Assembly: GCA_018292915.2 (NCBI GenBank)
Contig: JACVVK020000005.1
Location: 3,732,501-3,796,500, forward strand
Length of the DNA stretch: 64,000 nucleotides
Origin: Batillaria attramentaria
Lineage: Eukaryota; Mollusca; Gastropoda; Batillariidae
Direction: 5' to 3'
The notes under the pieces are model-generated. The model was not told where the DNA came from. It searched no databases and was given only the letters and a program-made list of their open reading frames with translations. Shown in pieces: positions 56,376 to 64,000 of this stretch (position 1 is its first letter; each line of letters begins with the position of its first letter). The position numbers and the translations under genes were made by a program.

Positions 56376-57347
56376 TGCAAGTGCATATGCATGCTTACGG
56401 ATGCATGGAACTGGCAGAACATAACCGTTGTTGGGTGGAAGGGGGAATAGCGGGGGGGGGGGGGGGGGTGGCTCCTGATTGACCGAGGGGTCTGTGACCC
56501 AGACGTCTGATGCGTGCACCCGTCATTTTGAAAGAATCCCTGTCGGCAGGTGGTTCCTTCCGCTGAGAGTCTGTACACCAGACGACCTTTTGCTGCACTT
56601 TTGCTTGGCAATTCAACAAGTCTCATGGACCCCCCCCCCCCCCACACACACACACACCGGCGGCACCCTCTTTAAATTTGTTTCAAGCGGAGAGAGGTCA
56701 AATTTTAAATAGTTCTGCACTTGTTTGCACTGGTTTGTTGTTGTTTTTGTACACATGTACCTTAATCAATTGCTTGATTTTGTGTTGCATTTGTTTGTTT
56801 GTTTTTTTTAATTTGTTTTTTTATCTTCAAGAGTGATTGATTCATTGGTGGACTGACTGGCTGACTGATTCATTTACTGGTTCATTTAGTAGTTCATTAG
56901 CTGATCATTGGTTGACTTATTGGCTGCTTTTCAATTTTGCATCCACTTTCCCATACAGTCACATTCGTATCCACATTACATGTACTAGCAACAACAAATT
57001 ATTTGTGAACAACACCAACAACAACATAAAAAATTATCAGGCTGAAATTCACTTGTGAGTTTTTCAGATTCAGATTTCTCTTCCCCTACATTCTCTTCCC
57101 CTAATATTACGGTTTACCCTAAGTTGTTTGACTTGTTGGTTGTAAAAAAAAAAATTACTTACCCACCTTTTTACCTTTACGGCAGGGATACAAAAAAAAG
57201 TTTTCATCACTCAGCCCCCCCCCCCCCCCCCCCCCCATGGGGAAAAAAAACCCACCGTGTGCTGTTTTGCTTTGGGTGTGTTGTAATTCCTTTCTTCTGT
57301 CAATACGGCCTAGGTGACTGACCACAAAATCCCTGATCTGCTTTCAG

Positions 57348-57519
57348 TGTATGAACGCTCTGGTGAACGAAGCTCCGTTCATGAGTACCAGCGAGCTGGA
57401 GACGGTGGGCTCACTTTGTTTCCGAGCGCTGGATGGATCCAACTATGACGTGCGATGCGCCGTGGCCAAGCTTCTGGGCAACCTTCTCGCCACCGCCCAG
57501 AATCCCAAGACACTCACAG
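57348..57519 (+). CDS. HEATR5: HEATR5 exon 5
   Basis: CTTTCAG|TGTATGAAC… to …CTCACAG|GTGGGTG; 172 nt, phase 0 in and phase 1 out. Encodes MSTSELETVGSLCFRALDGS then NYDVRCAVAKLLGNLLATAQ, a conserved HEAT-repeat pair. Confidence 0.92.
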
Positions 57520-58184
57520 GTGGGTGGTTGATCTAATGATCTACTATAATAGTTCGTGCTTGGTAGTTGCCACAAACTCATGCAAAATGAAGTAAGTGGT
57601 GAGCATTAGAGCATCGAGTTCCAATCCTGGCCCCTCCATTTCCCTTCAACCCGGCCGCCTCCTCCCCCCCCCCCCCCCCCACCATCAATCAACATTTTCA
57701 GTGTTCCGGATTGCTCACAGGTGTGAGTATTTGTACGCACAAAATTCTTGAATTTACGCACAACTTTGAGAACAGCGCGTCACACGGGACTCACGATTTT
57801 GGTCTCTCATAATACGCTATTTGGTAAGGGTGCGGGTTCCTCGCCTTGCCGATTCGCTGTGGATGACACGCTACAATTCACATTGATCTGTCCTACGTCA
57901 GTGCTTTTGTAAACAACAGCAAATGGTTTTGACTTCCAGACTTGGCCCCCTTAAAATTTACAAAAGAACCCAAAAAAAATATGGAGAGAGGATCCCAAGG
58001 ACCCTTGTATTTTCGAAGCATAGGGAACACGGCTTGAGCCAATCTGTACTACCTGACTTTAACATCGTTGTCCTAGACAAACATCTGGTATGTGCTGTTT
58101 AATCATCACTGCATGTTGCAAGGACACAGTAATGATCGTGGCGCCTTGTATGATGTATTGTGACATTTGGCGTGCATGTTTCAG

Positions 58185-58339
58185 GGAAGAACAAACCAGC
58201 CAAGCTGGAGGACGTACTGAACATTCTGGCCTCGGGGTTCTTGAAGGGAGGCATGGGGTTCCTGAAGGGTTCAACTGCAGGCGAGATGATCAAGGGCAGT
58301 GCCAGCGTCAACCGCGAGATCCGTGTCGGCATCACTCAC
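58185..58339 (+). CDS. HEATR5: HEATR5 exon 6
   Basis: TTTCAG|GGAAGAAC… to …ACTCAC|GTTAGTTG; 155 nt. Encodes [20 protein letters not shown] then [20 protein letters not shown], with the family's glycine-rich segment. The join with exon 5 is a few residues shorter than in vertebrates. Confidence 0.9.
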
Positions 58340-59563
58340 GTTAGTTGCTTCCGAGTTCAGTTTTGTGTTTGTTTTAACTCGTATGTCATTGTTGACCTTG
58401 ACCGCGCACCGTGGAATTCTGTTGTGACCCCGGCACCGTGTGCGTGCACAACCCTTGCCAATCGGGCGATTTTAGCAATTTTTTGATGTTTTGGAAAGTG
58501 GCCTATGGTTTGGAAGATAGTTATAAGCACATTTATGGAAACGCAATATTTTTGATTGGAAAAATTGGGCCTAGCGGCCACAGTGAGGACAAAGATAACA
58601 TGGGTTGTGGGTGCTTGATAACAGCATCCTCACGCGTCAGAGCCTGGGGCCTGTGTGTTGTTGCCAGCACTATACAAGGGCTGTACAAACGCTGGGTGCA
58701 TGGTCGTGAAAAAGTCTAACTTGCTTTAGATTTGCTCAGTATCTAAGCTTCAGACTGTCAAGGAGTTGGAGTAGTAGAGAGGTTTTCCTTGTTCTTTAAA
58801 AAAAAAAAAGGTGCTGAAAAAAAAGGAGTAAGGAAACAACAAGGTCTGTATGTACTCAAGCTGCTGCAGATAATCTGTTAAAATTCAACAGTCTGTGCAT
58901 TCATCTCACGTTAGTCACATTCACAGTGCAGAACTGACTACATACAGTATCAGACAGACGAAAGTCATCACTCGGCCGCCCACGGTCAGATGGCTAGATC
59001 ATGATAAACCCTCCTTATCAACAAATCAGCATGTCAGGGGGCCAGTGATTAGTCAAGTCAAAACTGCTTTCAAAATAGGCTGCAGGTGGCCGCTTTTGCT
59101 GTTCCGAGAAATTGGGCACTTTCAAAGAACCCCTGCAGCGTTGCAAGCACTGTGAAATTACGGTTTGAACTGTGTGGGTGCCTTCACCCTCCGAGGTCGT
59201 GGGAAGGATGGTGTCACATACCCATAATTAAATGTTACAGCACTGATTACCAAATGTTTGGTTTTCTGTTCTGAACTGTTCATGATGAAGCAGTAAGCTG
59301 CATGCTGGTAGATTTGAGCGAAAAGGGATTGTGGCTGTGTACACTCGTTTTGTCATGGCAAACACAGCATCGGTGCTTTAGTATCTTCCAGTGTATGTCT
59401 GGCATGTACCCAATCGTCACCATGTAAGTAATGCAGGAGCCTAATCCCCTGGTCAGCATTCATCAGTATTTGTCGTCCTGACAACACATAAATGTGGACA
59501 TTTCCAGCTCAGTCCAGCGCCACATGTAGGCAGTGTTCTAGAAACAACAAGCACACACATGCA

Positions 59564-59587
59564 TGCATGCACATGCACTCGCATGCG

Positions 59588-59681
<94 letters not shown>
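59564..59681. repeat. (CA)n microsatellite with GCATGC/CG head
   Basis: GCATGCATGCACATGC and GCGCGCGC lead into about 85 bp of CA. Mostly alternating purine-pyrimidine. Confidence 0.9.
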
Positions 59682-59684
<3 letters not shown>

Positions 59685-60354
59685 GTAAGCAAGCAAAACC
59701 ATTAAAGAGCAGTTACTCAGTCTTGCCTGATACAGTACTTGCATAATTGCAGCCTAAACTGGTTATGTGGCCGTTAAGCAGAGAACAGGAAGAACAGAAT
59801 GTGTTTGAATATGTTGCTTCATGTGAAAAAGCTTATGATGGGAATCTCATACATGTACATCAAGGCATATGGCAGCTGCTTTGAAAAATTCTCACAGTGT
59901 CATTCATCTTCACTTCACGAGCGTAGGTACCCAGGCTGTTTTGTATGGCAAATGTGTTTATTTGGCTGTTGTGAGCAGCAGAGCAGGCAGTTAGTCAGAC
60001 TAGGTTACCTGTCAGATGCTCTCAGTCCAAGATAAATACCTGTACATGTATTACATGTGGCTGACCCCTCCTCGAACCCGCTGCCCTTTCCCAGTTCCCT
60101 GTGAACCCACTTTTGGGGTGAGGATGTTAGGCACATTACACCGGGCGGGCAGGTAGATTTCACGGTGGTAGTCCTGTGATGACGTGAGTTGCATGTCCCA
60201 CTAGGAGTGTGTAACACCTCAAACTTGTATTATTTTCCACTCTCTCACTGCCCCCCACCCTTTCCTTCCCTCCCCCCACCGCATATCCACAAACATATAA
60301 TCTTCTGCTCACACCCACCCACTCACGCACCTTCGTCACACCGGCCTTCGCCTA

Positions 60355-60414
60355 CACACACACACGCACGCACGCATGCACGCATGCACGCACGCACACG
60401 CGCGCGCGCGCGCG

Positions 60415-60491
<77 letters not shown>
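60355..60491. repeat. (CA)n-(CGCA)n-(CG)n-(CA)n tract
   Basis: About 135 bp of alternating purine-pyrimidine with a (CG)n core at about 60400-60422. Confidence 0.9.
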
Positions 60492-60493
<2 letters not shown>

Positions 60494-61289
60494 CCTTACT
60501 TTGAAACGTGCACACATACGTACACACACACATTTTGAAAACACCACAGGAGTCATGATCAGACTCACATGTGGCTGTGTTGCCCAGTAGTCTACCCCCT
60601 AAAGGCTTATGTACTCACTTACTGGTATGTCCCTTTCTGAAGCAGTCTGTTATCATAACATGTTCAGGTACATAAATGCCGGAACTGATGGTGGCAAGTT
60701 TCCAAGGGAGAGGCATAAGTCCATGTTGACGGCATCTGTATCAGTATATGATTACTGCCTGATGTGCTGGATCCGCTCAGCAGAGGTTTTCCCCCTTTGG
60801 GCATATGCGGATTTTTATGGACTTAGCCCATGCTTTATGTTCTGGTCAGGAGGGTGTATACCGTGGTTTCCTAGACTGTAGTCAGCGTTTGATTATTTTG
60901 AAAAATACTGTCACAAAATCCAGTGAACTAGTAGCCAGAAGGACGGGGTGCATATCGCTGGCAAAAAGAGAATGTACTTCTGAAAAATAATGATTAACAC
61001 AAAACGGTTCGCAAGCTTCCCATCCGTATTGGCATGATTTGAGACATGCATGTAGTATAAATGCATAATTTGGGGACACAGTTTTGCTTGACTCTTTACA
61101 CATGTTTCATTCTTTCAGTTTGGACAGAAAATGTGCATTACATGCATATAATTTTTATTTGTATAACTGTATGCTTTCGTACCTTAGATTAATTAGAGAG
61201 ATTTTGACCACATAAAACAGTGGATACCAGTGAGTTTTAAGTTATGCTAGCTGGCTTGTCAGTTATGCATGTTGACCTTTGTTTTCCAG

Positions 61290-61539
61290 GCCTATGTTGA
61301 ACTCATCAAGTGCATGGGTGGGTTGTGGCTGGAGCGCAACATCTCCGTTTTCCTCAACCATGTCCTTGACCTAGTGGCCAACCCTCGAGCCACACCTACA
61401 CACGTGGATGCCGTGTACGCGCGGAAGTGTGTCCTGTTCATCATGCGGTCCGTCATCGGTGGCATGCTGGGAGAGAAGGCGCAGATCGCTGCTGCCAAGG
61501 AGATATGTCAGATTATCATCAAGCAGATGAACACTGTTG
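61290..61539 (+). CDS. HEATR5: HEATR5 exon 7
   Basis: TTTTCCAG|GCCTATGTT… to …ACTGTTG|GTGAGTT; 250 nt. Encodes [20 protein letters not shown], the [20 protein letters not shown] segment and [15 protein letters not shown], all strongly conserved in the family. Confidence 0.94.
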
Positions 61540-62119
61540 GTGAGTTATGACCCTTTGATTTGTACCGCATGCCTATTCTTTGGGCGAACAACCACTCAGG
61601 AGACATAGCAGTGTTTTCTCCTATGCAGAAAAGTTGTAAAGTTCAGCAAGCATAGGTGGATATTTTATGGGTCATTTTGCATCTGTGAGAATCCAAAACT
61701 TCCATGTGTGTGGTTTCAGTTTAAGTCAAATGAGGTTTGTTTCAAAAGGAGAAATTTTGTGCAGGATTCTTCAGAAAGTCTAGAGACTTAGACCTGGGAA
61801 ATTTACCATTGTTGTGCTGCCACACACTTATGCTGGGTAACTGTGTAATACTAGAACCAAGTACTTGTACATGTATAACTAAAAGCAGTCTTGTGCAGAA
61901 TATCTTTCTCAGCTGTTTCCTCTCTGCTACATTGGCACACTGCCCACACTGTTTGAGTTATCGCAAAGGTAACAGCAGGCGTTTTTCGCTTAGTTTGTCA
62001 TCTCATATGAAACTCCATTAAGCTTGTGTACTTATTCTTGTGGCAAAAACAGGTCATGCCTTGCACTTGTTGCCTTTGCATGCTGTCTCTTCATTGTATC
62101 GATTTAAATATCTGTGTAG

Positions 62120-62272
62120 GTGAGGCAACAGTGGATGCATCTGAAGGCAAGAGCCAGGCAGCAGATTTGACAGCCAGTCAGCATGTACTGGTCTGTGCGC
62201 TCCATGAGCTGGGCAGCCTGGTCCTACGTCTGGGAACCTCTGCAAGCCCTCTTGTTGCCGAGCCTGCCACAG
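62120..62272 (+). CDS. HEATR5: HEATR5 exon 8
   Basis: CTGTGTAG|GTGAGGCA… to …GCCACAG|GTGAGTT; 153 nt. Encodes [20 protein letters not shown] then [16 protein letters not shown]. Confidence 0.9.
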
Positions 62273-62657
62273 GTGAGTTCTCAGAGTAAAGGTTAGATTT
62301 GAGTCTTCCCTCCCCTACTCTGGTTCATGTTTTTCCTCCGGCAAAAGGGAAGTAAAGGTTGCCTGATCTTTGTTAACCCATTGACATTCATCTTACTTAA
62401 CACTTTGACGCCCTAACTTTGTTGACCTATTTACGTGCCATCTTTCTTAGCCCATTTCCATCATTTTTAACTCATTTACATGTACATCACATCTTGCCAG
62501 CACTTTGATCACTTTTTGTCAGATGATTGTGCAAAAGGCATATGCATGTATATAACCTCCATGTTCCAACCATTGTAAGTCAGTACTGGTTTCATCCCTT
62601 TAATATGCAGTCAGGAGAGTGAGTTACCCCTTATAAACCCAGATGTCAGTGGATTAA

Positions 62658-63041
<384 letters not shown>

Positions 63042-63074
63042 TGATTTGTGAATGACGTTCACATGCATGCATAG

Positions 63075-63320
<246 letters not shown>

Positions 63321-63405
63321 TAATGTGAGGCTGTCTCATGATGCAAGCTTCCTCATGGACTTGACTGTTCAAGCAGGCTTCATTGTACTCAGAGATCCAT
63401 TGTAA

Positions 63406-64000
<595 letters not shown>

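Larger units (their letters stand above)
40866..57347 (+). other. HEATR5 intron 4 (16.5 kb), repeat-rich
   Basis: The largest intron in view. In order it holds poly-G tracts and (TG)n near 41150-41298, a minisatellite at 41655-42165, an (AAAT)n-rich stretch at 43865-44060, T/G junctions at 44960 and 45485, (TG)n/(CA)n at 45597-45774, a foldback element at 45842-47765, a SINE at 48749-48890, several (CA)n/(TG)n tracts, a satellite array at 52437-53745 and further poly-C/G runs. No exon is recognised. Confidence 0.75.
58340..61289 (+). other. HEATR5 intron 6 (2.95 kb)
   Basis: Contains the CA/CG tracts at 59564-59681 and 60355-60491. No exon or other element is recognised. Confidence 0.7.

Overview
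This is an intron-rich eukaryotic, metazoan window. It is probably from a mollusc, and my best guess is a marine gastropod. The evidence is a HEATR5-type gene with GT-AG introns and large introns, RTE-like and CR1-like LINE pieces, tRNA-derived SINEs, nonautonomous DNA transposons, and very many (TG)n/(CA)n and poly-G/poly-C tracts. The species call is inference. No bacterial operon, CRISPR array or functional tRNA/rRNA gene was found.

Region 1 (1-21750, minus strand) is a tandem array of a secreted M4-type (vibriolysin/pseudolysin-like) zinc metallopeptidase. Copy B is complete in four exons (20525-20492, 15343-15092, 14654-14416, 14125-12353; 765 codons before the stop). It has a signal-peptide start exon, a propeptide, a catalytic domain with HEVGH and the downstream glutamate, a beta-rich C-terminal region and a Glu/Lys-rich tail. 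Copy A (5693-5660, 2794-2543, 2078-1840, 346-1) is intact as far as seen and runs off the left edge. Unit C (7462-7112) keeps only exons 1 and 2 and ends in a stop. Unit D (11092-10490) keeps exon 1 and a 3'-UTR-like segment. Mobile elements that arrived after the A/B duplication separate the copies: a 3.3-kb RTE-like LINE with its target duplication in intron 1 of B only, and a Harbinger-like element and a 1.2-kb insertion with a palindrome in A only. A pogo-like element lies between units C and D.

Region 2 (21750-28430) is mostly microsatellite and unassigned sequence. A few possible plus-strand exons of an unrecognised gene end near 27290.

Region 3 (28912 to the right edge, plus strand) is the 5' part of a HEATR5 (HEATR5B/p200/Laa1) orthologue. 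Eleven exons, all in consistent phase, encode about 614 residues, roughly the first 30% of the usual length. Its introns are rich in repeats. The 16.5-kb intron 4 holds a 1.9-kb foldback element with a 9-bp target duplication (MULE-like), a satellite array of about 150-bp monomers (paired into about 300-bp units) rich in AGGTCA-type motifs, a minisatellite of about 137 bp, and a SINE. Intron 1 holds another SINE copy.

The two gene systems have no evident functional link. The M4 array would supply secreted proteases. HEATR5 is a cytosolic AP-1/clathrin trafficking factor. All coordinates and alignments were read by eye, so splice sites may be off by a few bases.
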